DNA of 64,000 nt, from NCBI GenBank assembly GCA_001643675.2, contig LSRY02000035.1, positions 620,001 through 684,000 on the forward strand, read 5' to 3'. Within the stretch, counting starts at the first letter, position 1; each line of letters begins with the position of its first letter. The notes below the pieces were generated by a model. It was given only the letters and a program-made list of their open reading frames with translations. It made no database searches and was not told the DNA's origin. The stretch is from Monocercomonoides exilis (Eukaryota; Preaxostyla; Oxymonadida; Polymastigidae). Both the position numbers and the translations under genes were made by a program. This document shows, in pieces, positions 1 through 11,387 of this stretch.

Positions 1-3000
1 CTGGGCATATTTTGAAGCCTCATCCAGTGTTTTTTGATTCAACATCTGCACAAAACGAGCTTTCTGACAAACTACAGCCAGTTCGATTTGCAAATCACAC
101 TGCACAAATTAACGGGTTCTGTAGCTGGAAAGCTTCAAATGACGATACTGAAAGTGGAATTGAAATTGAAGAAGAAGAAAGCGTGCAAAATGAAGAAGCT
201 TCCGATAAAGAAGCTAACTCTGAAGCTGACGATTGGAGAAGATCTGCAATGAAAAATCGGAGAAAAACAACTCAACCACGCAGAACAGCAAAGGACCTTA
301 GGCTTTTGAGCTTGTTTAGTCGCGATTCAAAAGCATCTTATTCACTTGTGTTAAACACATCGTCTGCTCATCTTGTTTCAGCATTTCGCTCTCTGTGCTT
401 TGCATCCAACTCTCTCAGTCAAGAAATTCCTCTCTCACTATTTCCTGCTTTGTGGACGCGCCTTTCAGACTCAGAGCAGCAGAGCTGCATCAAAGCGACA
501 ACAACTGCTTTATCAACAAATGTTGCTTCAGAAGTCGTTCCAAGCGATGCATTTGGATGGAAAGTGTCTTCTGCTGGACAGTTGCTAAGAGTTCAGAATC
601 GATGTAGATTGCAGAGTTTCAATAGAGATTTGAGATTAGAAAAGAGTAAACCGTTTGATTTCTATGATGATGACAGCGGCGAGGAAAGCGACGGTTTTGC
701 CAATCATTCGTCAAAAGATTGTAAACACACAGATGAGAAAAATTCATCCACCAGGAATGAAGGAATGATGGAAATTGACACAGGCAACACAAAGGAAACA
801 ACAAAAGAACCGAGAAGAGATCTCAAGAGAAGGAAAAAAGGAAAGCATCTCCGCCGAATGCGCCCAGTGAACGAAGTTACTCGAGTGATTTGGCATTCTC
901 ATCGGCCATCGTCTGCCCTTTCACCGTTCTGGTTCCTTCCTCCGCTTATGCAGAAGCGCAATATGGCAAGACACCCAACAGAACTGATTGGCTCAATGCC
1001 TGCAAACATTATGTTGAACTCAACAACGTTAGGAAGTTTGAGAAGTCGTCGTGTTTTGATGGAGAAAATGCTACAATTGCGAGGTGGATTCCTGACTGAT
1101 GGAAGAGAAAACTACAACAAGAGAAAGGAAGTATTGTGCCGAAAACACGGGACACCTGTTTCTGAGACAGAAATTTCAAAGCTTACAACTTTTGAAGATT
1201 TGATGGAGGATAACTTCAACATTTACTCAAAGCTGTCGCATCCGAATGTTGAAGAACATTATCAAAGGAAGCAAAAGAACGGAACTTCGAAGCCATTTGA
1301 GGCTGTGTCTCCATTTTCAACTTCATTGAGCGTTTCGAAGTCGCAGCATTCAAACGAGAAAAAACTTAACAATGAATTGCCAACTGTTTTAATGGAAAAT
1401 GATGAAGATTCTGAATTGAATACAAATAACTGTCAGATAGTTCAACAGAACGAAAGCAAAGATTCATTGAAATTGCAAGACCAAAATCTCAATGGATACG
1501 AGAAAGAAGATTTGAGCTGGATGAACAAGTTTTATCCTTATTCATTAGGATCTATCAATGATAATTGGCAGAAAGGGAGAGAAATTGCACGTTCAATCTT
1601 CAGAATTGGAGTGGGGAGAAGAGGAGAATCAGACGTTTCTTGGATGAAGCTTAGAATGAACGATACTACCAAAGAGACAACAAACTCTGGTGCAAATAAC
1701 ATTACAACAGAGCAAACAGGAAGCAAAGATGCTTTACCGAAGTCAATTGGATTAGACTCGATTTTGAATCAAGTAATTTTCGATACTGAGTCACTGTCAA
1801 TTCGCGAGAAGTTGTTGAGTGACATTGAAAAAGAAGTTTTCGGAGATGAGTCACATTCAGCATCAGCAGAACAATCACGTTCTTCGACTAATGTAAATCA
1901 TATGCTAATTCGCTTAGATGAAAAAACTCGTCGTCGTCGATTGCAGTTGTACCATCGTTTGACAGACAAGTATCTCTTCAACACAGCAGCGCTGATGATC
2001 CCGCCTGCAATAATTGTCCATTCTGCAATGCATTATGGAGCATGGGAGCTTGGTGTTTCGTTCCTGACGTTTTCGATTGCTGAAATCGCTGATATCATTC
2101 GCCGGTCACGAAAATACGGAAATGTCAGAGCAAATTACCAGAAATTGTTTACTCCGCATACAAATTACGAGCTGTTACCAGTTACAATGAATGGAATGGA
2201 GCTTACAGTTGAAGAAATTGGAAATACGATTCATAGAGATATGTATGATGAGGATTTGTATGTTTTGCAAAGTGAGATGGAAAGAAGAGCTAAGCTGAGA
2301 AAGAAAATGAAGGATGATAAAAGCAAGCAGCATTCTTCGTCTTCGTCTTCAGCATCTGCATCTTTATCTTCTTCGGCATCTGCTTCTTCTTCAATGAATA
2401 CTTTTGGTAAGAGAAAGCAGGAAGAGAAAGACGAAGAATGGCTGAACAACGAGTCAGATCCTGATGATGATGAGATTTGGGGGCCAGACGCAAGGAAGCA
2501 TTGCTTGCGCTGTGCAACAGATGAATTGGATGATGAGTTGATGTGGGAAAGCGAGATGGATGATCTGTCTGAAGATTCCCTGGAAAGCGATGAAATCTCC
2601 GACAGCGAAAAGCAATCTGTTTCAACTGACGAATGGGATCTCAGCGAATTTACTGATTCAAGCAATGACAATGATGGAGGTGAAGATAAAGAAAATGAAA
2701 AGAATGCTCTTCTAAATTCAAAATTAATTGAAGGTGAAAGTCAACAAAAAGATCAGATCAAATTACAACCAGCTGGAATTTCTCAGATAAAGAAAGAAGA
2801 TCAATCTTTCAATCTGCCGAATTCTCAAGCAATAAAGCCAGATCCAGAAGGAGAAAGCTTGCCAGCAAAGATGAATGCCTTGAAAATACATTCAAATGAT
2901 GAAACAACTCAATCTTCGCAAACATCTTCAGACGCTACATCTTCAAGCGAACAGCATAATTTGCAACTGAACAGAAACTCAAGCGTTGCTGGAGGATTGA

Positions 3001-6000
3001 AAGGTGGAGCTGATCCGTCTAGTTCAGATTCGCATCGTGTGCCATATCCAAACCAGAACCCGAATTTCAACAGGAGCCATCGTGGCCCAATTCCCAGTGG
3101 AATGGAAAGGATGGGGCAAGATGGAATCAGAGGAGCAGAGCATCAGAGAAGGGAGCATGGGATGCTGCAGCAGAGAAGCGAATTGGAGCAAAGAATGCAG
3201 ATGAAAGAGGAGGTGGGCATCAGCCACGATCCGAATCTTCAACCATCACCGAATGTGGAGTATCTTTTAATCAACCCACCTTCGCAAATAGCGCCATATC
3301 ATGCCGATTTAGCAAAGCTTCCATTGACCAGACAATCGATGCTGTTTCCAAATTCAACACAGATTCTTGATGTTCAATTCCCAGCGAACAGGGCTGCTTT
3401 CGAAGCTTATGAAATGCATTTCAGCAATCCTTCGCCATTCAGTATATCTGGAGCTGTTTTAAACGATGTTATTGATTCAGCAAGCTTTCTTTATGAAGCT
3501 GTGGATGAGTTCTCTCTTGCAGCACAGCTGTGGAAGCAGAGAAGTCCAACTGTATTGATCTCTCGTATTTACTCGCTGATGCTTTCAGATTTCTTCAGAG
3601 CTTCTGTGAAGGATATCTCTGCATACATAAAGACGCATGTTCCAAAAGAGTTTTCATTTGATCGTTTTGATACCGTGACAAAGAATCCAACAGAACTGCC
3701 CAGAATTCTGTTTCCGGAGTTGGATGATAAAGGCCAGTTGATCGAGCAGCGTGTGATTGGGCAGAATGAGTTTAAAGAAGATGAAGAAACCAAAGAAAAA
3801 GAAGATTTGATATTCATTCTGATGAAAGAGCTGAGGCGTCAGCTTTCAAAACTGGAACAAAGCAATCAATACGAAGCAAGTTCAAATGCATCAATTGCGA
3901 AAAAGAAAGATATTCCAACACTTGAGGAGGAGATTGGCTTCTGCCTTCGAAATGAGAATTTCCATATAAGCAAACTTCAACAGCTCATTTCAGAATACTG
4001 CACTGTGGATGTGGATAACAAAGAGCAATTTGCAGACAAAAAGGTTCCAACTATTCTGAAGAATCCACCATCAATGGCATCTGGCGATGTTTATGTAGCT
4101 GCGCTGCGCCTGATCGATCCGAATTTTATTCCTGGTGCCGCTAGCAGTTCAGAGTTAAAGATGATTCACACAGTATTCATTCATTGTGTTCATTGTATTA
4201 ATGAAAATAAGATGATCAAAGAGAGTCTGCTTCCAATTGCCTGCAGCAATAAAGACGCAAAAATAATTGACACAGTGATTTCTGCATCACTCAAATTAGG
4301 AAAGAAGGAATATTTCGACACAAAGAACCGTATGCTTCTTTCAGGTGTTGATAAGTCACATTTTGAAGGAGAGCTGTCACTAATTGACAACACTCTGTTG
4401 CGATTGTACGAGTTGTCTGCAGATCCAACTGAAGCGAATCTAAAGAGGACAATTGCATCGATTGAAGCAGATGCAAAGAAAACGAGAGAAGGACTGATGC
4501 GCATCTTGGCGCTTCATTCAAGTCGATTCACGAATTGCCACAGAAAACAGACATATCTTTTGTCGCAGCTGAATGATGTTGAACTTTTCTTAGAGGCCGT
4601 TCAAGACGCACACGAGGATTTTCAGAAGGAAGCGAAGTCAACTAAAGATGTTCTTATAGTTGAGCCTTCCACATGCAGCAGTGCATCTAGCTCTTCTTCT
4701 TCTGTTGCATCTTCACCAGTACCTTGGACACTTGATTTAGCCAAAAGGAGCTCTATTTCATCTTCCAAAAAAATTTTCCACGATCGCTTTGCTTATAGAC
4801 TTGCCAATCAGTTTCTTAGAAGATTCCCTCCAAATACCAGTGTTCCATTTGTTGTAGTTGATACCACGAGTTTTCGAATACATGTTTTGAATGCTCTATC
4901 TCCAATAACTGCAAGCAAGCAAGCTAAAGAACACATATTTTCTGCGCTCACCTATCAGACATCAGAGGTTATGAGGAGGCAGCTGAGATACAACGACTCA
5001 TTATCTGCAGGAAGCATTCTTTCAATTGCTGACAGCACCGATTTAACTTCAGAGACAAATAAATCTGATGGAGAGAAAGATAAAATCTTGGAGGAAAGAA
5101 ATCAAAGAAATCAAATCATCAAAAGAATTTCATCAAAAAGAAGAGGGAATGAAATACAAGAAGCATATCGTGTTCCTCTGAATGAATTGGAAAATGTTGT
5201 AAGAACTGGACAAATCAAAGTGGGCGAAAAATCTATCAACATTTCGTCTGCTTTAATATTTGCAAAGCGCGAAATGTCTAAACTTGATTTGAAAGAAAAA
5301 ACTTATCTGAGCTTATTGTTGGATTATGTGCGTTGCGATAAAATGAGCAGACAACTGAATCGTGGAACTTTGGGCTCTTTGATGCAGCTTTTGTTTGAAA
5401 GAAGATCAAAAAGAATGAACTGCGAAAATGCGACAAGTGAAATGAGTGCACTGTCTCTTCTGAAATTATTGAGCTTTATGCGTTTGGAATGTTTGAAAAA
5501 GAAAAGATCGAAAAATTGGTTGAAGAAAATGCTATCCATGATTGAAAAAGAAGCTCAAAGATCAATAAAAGCATCGCTGCATTCAGGAAAGAGAGATACA
5601 AGTAAATTGTACAAACCTTCACAATCTCAATTCAATGGACAAGATGTATCAATATTGAATCAGGAAATGCTGAACAAAGGCAACCAGAATTTCGAGCAAT
5701 CAAGCTCCTCAAGTTTCACACAATATAATGGATCAAAAGGAATGAAATCAACTCAACCAGCTGAAGTTCCATCCACGCCAAACACGCAACCAGCAACTCA
5801 ATATCAGTCTGTGCCTATTGATGATGATGACGACGATGACCCGTTTGCTGGATTGGACGATGAAGATGAAAAAGAAGAGAAAGTTGTGTATTCAACTTCT
5901 TCAGAACGTTCAAAATCCAAAAAGCAGAAATCAAAAGCTTCATCTTCTGATATTTATTCCAATTCAAATGAAATTCTTGATGACGACAGCAGCGACTTCT

Positions 6001-9000
6001 TGGGAGATGACGATGTTTTAAGCGCAACTCCTCCAAAGCAGTTGTCACCGTCAAGCAGATCAACATCAAGATCGCAGCGTGCAAGTTCTCCTTCAAGTTC
6101 ATATGGCAGCGCATCTGCTAAGCCAAAGGGAAAAGCAAAGGCTCGAGGAAGAGGAAAGCCGAAATCAAAAGCAACTCCAATTCCAGTTCCATTAATTGAA
6201 CATGCACCGAATGCGAAGAACAACCAGTTTTCTTCAAGTTCTGAAACAGCTTCAACAGTCAGCTCGATTTCTCCAGCGTTTCCTGCGGCACTCTCAAAAA
6301 CAGTGTCATTTCCAGCAATTTCAGGCTATAAATCAATCTCACCATCTTTTGCTGCTTCAAGAACAAATTCAGCTTCAACATTCCAATCATCAGGATTTCC
6401 TGCGAAGCCAAACATGCCATCAACTCAGTCATCTCTGCAATCAGATTCACTGATGTCTCAGAGCAGCTCCTCTCAGACTGGCGGATTGATTTATTCTGCC
6501 TCAAAATTGTCTCAAATTTCCATGCAAAACAATCGGTTACACAAAGGTTGCCACTCATTGTGTAAATCTGCTTTATCTGTTTCTGAAGATGTATTTTCAA
6601 GATCAGCAGCCTCCAATAAACTTATATCAAAATTCCAGAATCAACAACTTCCATCACCAGAGCTTCTATATTCACTTTGTCAGAATAGCAAATCTTCTCC
6701 TGCAAAAGCAGTTGATCGATCGAAGACAGGAAATATACCACCGCTTCCACCTTTGTCAAGTCTTCGATTGCCTTCAAATATTGTACATTCAAACAATGTT
6801 TTGTGTCACGACATTTCAACTGTATCTACCAGCGTGATGCAACCAGAGTTTTCTAATGAAGGGCAGATTAATTCATCGGCTTCAAATCAAACATCAAAAG
6901 AAATGAATACAAATAACTTCGTGAATGAACGCAAAGAACTTTCAAAACGAAAGAGTTCTCCATACAGAATCAGAGTTGTGAAACGTCCATTTTTAGCACA
7001 AAAAGGCAGATTTCTTAATGCATCAAAGATTTTATTAGCACACAATCAAAAACAGCTTATCTCAATGTTCGTTACAAATTATATGAATGAAACAGAAAAA
7101 GATGACCAAAATTCTGGACATGAGAAAGGATTAGCTTTGGACCACTCTCAAATGATAGCAGGCGAGGAATACTCTAACTCATTAACTGCAACGTCTGAAT
7201 TTATCGATAAGACCTATTCTTCTGTGTGCAAAAATGCATATTCTTCAAAAATGGATGTTGATAAGTTCAAAGAAGGTGACACAAGCTTGTGCAACAAGCG
7301 AAGACAAAGAATATCACTACTCATTGCTTTAGATACAGTAAAGAAAAGAAATTCTAAATACGATGAAAAAACATATTCAAATGAAATGATTCGTTTTGCT
7401 CAAGGAGATCTCTTCATTTCCTCTTCGTTCAAAGAAGGAGCCGATCTGTTACAGGATCGAAGCTGGCTTGGCAACGAGATGAGGGCTTGGATCAACGAGC
7501 GATTTGGCCATGTGGAAGCAGCAAAGGAGTTGCTGCTCCGTGCTGTTGAACAGAATCCTACGAACTTCCATGCGTGGGAAGACATCGGGTTGTTTGCAGA
7601 GGAGCAAAAGAAAAATGTTACACATGAAATACAACGTAACATAAACGAGTTAGCGCAAATATCAACAGAAAATTGTATTTTCAGTCTGTTTAATGAAAGT
7701 CACAATTTCTGTGAATCAATTTCTCTATCATTCTACTTTGCAATTTTGCTCAAGCCTCAAAGAGCTGTTAATCTTATGTCTCGCTTTGTGATCAACACTT
7801 TTGAATACCTTTTAGTTAGGAGCTGGAAAGAAAAACAAAAGAACAATTCAACAGACAACCTAAAATCTGTTGAGCACAATGAGGCAAAAATTGTACGAAA
7901 ATCAAAGTCTCATTTTGAGAAGTTAATGTCAAACTATAAACTTCCAGTGTGGGTGGCCATTCCGCACACATATTTCTTTTTATCGCAACTTGGCTCACCT
8001 TCCGGCTTTGTTTTCAAAGATGCATTGCTCAATGCAACTCATTATTGTCCTTCACAACTCTACTTGCCTGTTCGAGCTGCATTGGAATGCGTGAAAAGCA
8101 TTCGGCTTATCTCAAATCCAGATCAACACTCACAAGAATATCAACATTTAACAAAAATTTTGAATTCTATTTCAACTACACATTCTGAAACGGCGGTTGT
8201 ATTGGAGAGACTGGCAAAGGCGTTGTGTTCTGTTCATCTTCAAAAAGAGCATCTTGTGCTGAATAGCATTGATGTTCTTACGTTCATTTGGTCTGGCGCA
8301 TTGGCTGCGTGCGACGCTGTGAAAGATCGAGAAGGGAAAGTTGAACATGTTAATCTGGAACTACTCAAGGATTCGAAGATTCAAATGGATATGGAATCAT
8401 CATCATCTAATTCCGACCATTCAACAATTAAGATATTATGTGTAACGAAGTTTTATGAGCAATTGAGAATTTTGAGAGAATACATTTTCATTAACCGTGA
8501 ATCTTTGCCTCCACTTTTCGTTGTCTTTGCATGTGGTCTATTTTCATTATTCCCAGAAGCTCCTCTTCTATCTCCATGTGCATCAATAATTGCTGCTCTG
8601 CGTTATTTGTACTCATGGCGTGATGTTTTGTACGAACTTTGTCCTCTTTCAGCAACTCTCAGTGAATCATGTGCAGAATTAGCAGCACTTAATCCAGTGT
8701 TCTCTTCTATTCCTCTCGAAGTGCCAGGCGTATGCGCATACTTGTCATCTTCCACTGCTCCACCACGCAGTAGATTAATCTCATACTTTGATGCTGTTGA
8801 AGCAGCATCTCGCAACATTCAATCAGAAGTTATTAAAAATGTTGCAACAGTGGTATCGTTTAAACATCGCTCATCACCATACAATTTATATGTTGATTTG
8901 AATAGCATGATTGAAAAAGATAATATTTCTGAAAGCAAAGTCAAAATGGAAGCGGATGAGATTTCACCTTCAGTTGAAATCAATAAATCATTGATAATTC

Positions 9001-11150
9001 CGTTAAGTGTACCACTAGTAACACCTTTGCTCACATTTATCTCGTTAAGAAATGCTTATCATACCTTTGCTGTTTACAATACATCCTTCAATCTTCAAAA
9101 AATTGGAAGCTCATTTAATGGCATTGAAGAAAATAATCTAATTCCTCTGCTTATTCCAGAGTTGCATTCGTGTGTTAGTATTATTCCTTCTGTGGATTCA
9201 ATGTTTTTGCCGTCTTTGTCGACTCTGGTTACACAAAACATTGCAAAGGCAATCGCTGAATTTCCAATTGCATCACTTGCAATGCTGCACAAAAGCAATG
9301 TTGAAGTGAGTGGAATGGCAAAGAGCTGGATGACGAACAATTGGAATGGAGAACCGATGAAAGGAGGAGGATTGAATACAGTTATGGCTAATTCTCGCGT
9401 ATCAACAAATTCGGATTCATTGTCAAATCGTAAAGAACAGCAAAACGAGTCTACAAAAATTGAGAGAGAAAAGAAAGAAAAAGAAGAATTGGAGATGAAA
9501 GACAAGAGACGATTGGCTGTTGTGCATCAGCAACATGTTGTGAACACAACGTCATATTGTCCTGCGGCACTTGTATCAAAAAGTGGAACATGTGATGTGA
9601 ATTACTTTGATGGAGCACGTTTTGATGAACCGATTCGTGCTGTTGGAATTGGGTTTGGAACTGTTCCTGTGTGTATCCCTGTATCTCAATCAGTGATTAT
9701 TGTGAGAGATCTTGTTGAAGGAATAACCTTGAGTGAGATTATGAGGCATTGGGGAAGCGTGATGAGAGTCTCAAGCTTCCTTCCACTTCCAGTTTGGTGT
9801 TGTGAAGACGACGATTTGTCCGATTCAACGAGTCTTAATGATAACGCTTGCTGGCGCGAGATATTGCATGCTTGCTCGCAAATGAATCTAAACTCTGCTG
9901 TTGTATGTAGATTGATGCAGTACGCGATCCATTATGCAGAAGATGTTGGACTGCCTCGTTCTGACGAAGGATTGTTACGCTATTTGTGTGGAATTCATGG
10001 TATCAGCACAACCAAATGGCTGGGGAGCAAGCTGTCGCAAAATGAAATTATTCCTCTATTTCCATTGAAAGCTCGCGATTTCCAAGTACAGAGTGAGGAA
10101 TTGCTGAAACGAAGTGAAGTTTGCACGAATGCACAGCTTGCAAAGGAGTTCTTGAAGATTCGAATGAGAATTCCTTCAGACATTCTAAATAGTGCGCTGC
10201 ATAGCCTTCTTGTGGAGCCAGAATATTCACAGCCATCATTACGAATGATGTCACTTCAGTTTGGAATTGGGGCATTTATCTCATATCTTTGCTCATTTAC
10301 CCCAGCTCATCCGGGTTCGTTGGTGTTTTATCCTTCAATTGGCAATGTGATGCAGACGGTGTGGGGATGGAATTGCGAATGGGGATGGGGAAAAGATGAG
10401 CTGAAGGATAACAATTGGTGGAACAATAGAACGATACCAAATGAGATGTGTGGTTCATTGAAAGATTCATCCAATACAGTCGAAAGAAGTTCACTTGAAG
10501 TTAATTCATCAATAGCGTCAAAAGATAACAAATCAACATCGCTTGTTCTTTCCCCATCTGCTTCTTCTTCGTCTTCACTTTGCTCATCAACGGATAATTC
10601 CAAGTTAGCCAGCAAAGTTAATCCAATTAGATACAGAATGACCAGAAACATTGCAGGACTGTTTGAAAATGGACTTCTTGTTGGAAGTTTCATTCAAGCA
10701 TTTTGCCAAACGGCAGACGCAATTTGTGAACCAATTATTTTCTCTGATATCGAAGCAAGCCTTACAGAATTTTCTCAAGTTGCAATTCGTTCAGTGTGTA
10801 TGCATCATCCTTCGCTTCCATCTGATATAAGTGGTGTTTTAAGAACTTTATCCTCAAATTCACATGTGCCATCAAGCATTTGTAATAAGAGCTCAGCTGC
10901 TATTTCTGATTTGCACACTCCCAATTACGCTTCTGAAGCAACTTCATTTATACAAGAAAATAGTTCTTATATTGCTTCAATGCAATTTACAAGTTATTCA
11001 ATGAAACGTGCTCTTATTACAAGTAGTCGGGAACAATTTGAAAGAGACAGTGTTAATCCTGTTGACACCTCGTCTCTTCTATTGATGCAATCTGCTATGG
11101 ACCAAGACAACCTGGCAAAGGTTCCATGGTGGTTGTATCCTTGGATGTAG
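1..11150 (+). CDS. TRRAP: TRRAP/Tra1-family PIKK pseudokinase (5' partial)
   Basis: One uninterrupted frame of about 3,716 codons, open at the left edge. The first possible start in frame is only a TTG at 12, so the real 5' end lies outside the window. Tra1/TRRAP proteins are about 3,700-3,900 residues long and are activator-binding scaffolds of SAGA/NuA4-type histone acetyltransferases. The match is strongest at the C-terminus. Near 9664 PVCIPVSQSVIIV fits the TRRAP VPRVVAVSPQ region. Near 10155 LKIRMRIPSDILNSALHS fits the segment before the C-lobe. Near 10620 NPIRYRMTRNIAGLF fits the TRRAP PFRLTPNI segment. The last residues, DNLAKVPWWLYPWM, form a FATC tail ending exactly at TAG. No catalytic HRD or DFG is seen, as expected of a pseudokinase. 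A HAT/TPR-like stretch around 7450-7610 fits the FAT domain. The N-terminal two thirds hold Ser-rich and acidic disordered tracts (2330-2700, 5700-6500) and are poorly recognisable. Confidence 0.82.
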   Translation, partial: GHILKPHPVFFDSTSAQNELSDKLQPVRFANHTAQINGFCSWKASNDDTESGIEIEEEESVQNEEASDKEANSEADDWRRSAMKNRRKTTQPRRTAKDLRLLSLFSRDSKASYSLVLNTSSAHLVSAFRSLCFASNSLSQEIPLSLFPALWTRLSDSEQQSCIKATTTALSTNVASEVVPSDAFGWKVSSAGQLLRVQNRCRLQSFNRDLRLEKSKPFDFYDDDSGEESDGFANHSSKDCKHTDEKNSSTRNEGMMEIDTGNTKETTKEPRRDLKRRKKGKHLRRMRPVNEVTRVIWHSHRPSSALSPFWFLPPLMQKRNMARHPTELIGSMPANIMLNSTTLGSLRSRRVLMEKMLQLRGGFLTDGRENYNKRKEVLCRKHGTPVSETEISKLTTFEDLMEDNFNIYSKLSHPNVEEHYQRKQKNGTSKPFEAVSPFSTSLSVSKSQHSNEKKLNNELPTVLMENDEDSELNTNNCQIVQQNESKDSLKLQDQNLNGYEKEDLSWMNKFYPYSLGSINDNWQKGREIARSIFRIGVGRRGESDVSWMKLRMNDTTKETTNSGANNITTEQTGSKDALPKSIGLDSILNQVIFDTESLSIREKLLSDIEKEVFGDESHSASAEQSRSSTNVNHMLIRLDEKTRRRRLQLYHRLTDKYLFNTAALMIPPAIIVHSAMHYGAWELGVSFLTFSIAEIADIIRRSRKYGNVRANYQKLFTPHTNYELLPVTMNGMELTVEEIGNTIHRDMYDEDLYVLQSEMERRAKLRKKMKDDKSKQHSSSSSSASASLSSSASASSSMNTFGKRKQEEKDEEWLNNESDPDDDEIWGPDARKHCLRCATDELDDELMWESEMDDLSEDSLESDEISDSEKQSVSTDEWDLSEFTDSSNDNDGGEDKENEKNALLNSKLIEGESQQKDQIKLQPAGISQIKKEDQSFNLPNSQAIKPDPEGESLPAKMNALKIHSNDETTQSSQTSSDATSSSEQHNLQLNRNSSVAGGLKGGADPSSSDSHRVPYPNQNPNFNRSHRGPIPSGMERMGQDGIRGAEHQRREHGMLQQRSELEQRMQMKEEVGISHDPNLQPSPNVEYLLINPPSQIAPYHADLAKLPLTRQSMLFPNSTQILDVQFPANRAAFEAYEMHFSNPSPFSISGAVLNDVIDSASFLYEAVDEFSLAAQLWKQRSPTVLISRIYSLMLSDFFRASVKDISAYIKTHVPKEFSFDRFDTVTKNPTELPRILFPELDDKGQLIEQRVIGQNEFKEDEETKEKEDLIFILMKELRRQLSKLEQSNQYEASSNASIAKKKDIPTLEEEIGFCLRNENFHISKLQQLISEYCTVDVDNKEQFADKKVPTILKNPPSMASGDVYVAALRLIDPNFIPGAASSSELKMIHTVFIHCVHCINENKMIKESLLPIACSNKDAKIIDTVISASLKLGKKEYFDTKNRMLLSGVDKSHFEGELSLIDNTLLRLYELSADPTEANLKRTIASIEADAKKTREGLMRILALHSSRFTNCHRKQTYLLSQLNDVELFLEAVQDAHEDFQKEAKSTKDVLIVEPSTCSSASSSSSSVASSPVPWTLDLAKRSSISSSKKIFHDRFAYRLANQFLRRFPPNTSVPFVVVDTTSFRIHVLNALSPITASKQAKEHIFSALTYQTSEVMRRQLRYNDSLSAGSILSIADSTDLTSETNKSDGEKDKILEERNQRNQIIKRISSKRRGNEIQEAYRVPLNELENVVRTGQIKVGEKSINISSALIFAKREMSKLDLKEKTYLSLLLDYVRCDKMSRQLNRGTLGSLMQLLFERRSKRMNCENATSEMSALSLLKLLSFMRLECLKKKRSKNWLKKMLSMIEKEAQRSIKASLHSGKRDTSKLYKPSQSQFNGQDVSILNQEMLNKGNQNFEQSSSSSFTQYNGSKGMKSTQPAEVPSTPNTQPATQYQSVPIDDDDDDDPFAGLDDEDEKEEKVVYSTSSERSKSKKQKSKASSSDIYSNSNEILDDDSSDFLGDDDVLSATPPKQLSPSSRSTSRSQRASSPSSSYGSASAKPKGKAKARGRGKPKSKATPIPVPLIEHAPNAKNNQFSSSSETASTVSSISPAFPAALSKTVSFPAISGYKSISPSFAASRTNSASTFQSSGFPAKPNMPSTQSSLQSDSLMSQSSSSQTGGLIYSASKLSQISMQNNRLHKGCHSLCKSALSVSEDVFSRSAASNKLISKFQNQQLPSPELLYSLCQNSKSSPAKAVDRSKTGNIPPLPPLSSLRLPSNIVHSNNVLCHDISTVSTSVMQPEFSNEGQINSSASNQTSKEMNTNNFVNERKELSKRKSSPYRIRVVKRPFLAQKGRFLNASKILLAHNQKQLISMFVTNYMNETEKDDQNSGHEKGLALDHSQMIAGEEYSNSLTATSEFIDKTYSSVCKNAYSSKMDVDKFKEGDTSLCNKRRQRISLLIALDTVKKRNSKYDEKTYSNEMIRFAQGDLFISSSFKEGADLLQDRSWLGNEMRAWINERFGHVEAAKELLLRAVEQNPTNFHAWEDIGLFAEEQKKNVTHEIQRNINELAQISTENCIFSLFNESHNFCESISLSFYFAILLKPQRAVNLMSRFVINTFEYLLVRSWKEKQKNNSTDNLKSVEHNEAKIVRKSKSHFEKLMSNYKLPVWVAIPHTYFFLSQLGSPSGFVFKDALLNATHYCPSQLYLPVRAALECVKSIRLISNPDQHSQEYQHLTKILNSISTTHSETAVVLERLAKALCSVHLQKEHLVLNSIDVLTFIWSGALAACDAVKDREGKVEHVNLELLKDSKIQMDMESSSSNSDHSTIKILCVTKFYEQLRILREYIFINRESLPPLFVVFACGLFSLFPEAPLLSPCASIIAALRYLYSWRDVLYELCPLSATLSESCAELAALNPVFSSIPLEVPGVCAYLSSSTAPPRSRLISYFDAVEAASRNIQSEVIKNVATVVSFKHRSSPYNLYVDLNSMIEKDNISESKVKMEADEISPSVEINKSLIIPLSVPLVTPLLTFISLRNAYHTFAVYNTSFNLQKIGSSFNGIEENNLIPLLIPELHSCVSIIPSVDSMFLPSLSTLVTQNIAKAIAEFPIASLAMLHKSNVEVSGMAKSWMTNNWNGEPMKGGGLNTVMANSRVSTNSDSLSNRKEQQNESTKIEREKKEKEELEMKDKRRLAVVHQQHVVNTTSYCPAALVSKSGTCDVNYFDGARFDEPIRAVGIGFGTVPVCIPVSQSVIIVRDLVEGITLSEIMRHWGSVMRVSSFLPLPVWCCEDDDLSDSTSLNDNACWREILHACSQMNLNSAVVCRLMQYAIHYAEDVGLPRSDEGLLRYLCGIHGISTTKWLGSKLSQNEIIPLFPLKARDFQVQSEELLKRSEVCTNAQLAKEFLKIRMRIPSDILNSALHSLLVEPEYSQPSLRMMSLQFGIGAFISYLCSFTPAHPGSLVFYPSIGNVMQTVWGWNCEWGWGKDELKDNNWWNNRTIPNEMCGSLKDSSNTVERSSLEVNSSIASKDNKSTSLVLSPSASSSSSLCSSTDNSKLASKVNPIRYRMTRNIAGLFENGLLVGSFIQAFCQTADAICEPIIFSDIEASLTEFSQVAIRSVCMHHPSLPSDISGVLRTLSSNSHVPSSICNKSSAAISDLHTPNYASEATSFIQENSSYIASMQFTSYSMKRALITSSREQFERDSVNPVDTSSLLLMQSAMDQDNLAKVPWWLYPWM

Positions 11151-11387
11151 ATGTTAAATCACTTTTTTGTTGAACATTTCAATTTTTTATTCTGTTTTTT
11201 GTTCATAATTTTTTGTTTTTCGTTTTTAAAAATACGTTTTTGAATGTATTTAATTCAATAATATGCAACAAAAGTGAGAGAAATAAAATTACAAAAAGAC
11301 TTTATTATTAATTTAAAAAAATCAACTCAAAAACTATTATCATTTATCGCACCCAACACATTTTTTCTGTTTTTTGATTTCGTTTAC

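Noticed and set aside
12-14. Start codon of the first gene at position 12
   Set aside because: The codon is TTG, and the frame stays open to position 1, so it is an internal codon of a gene cut by the window edge.
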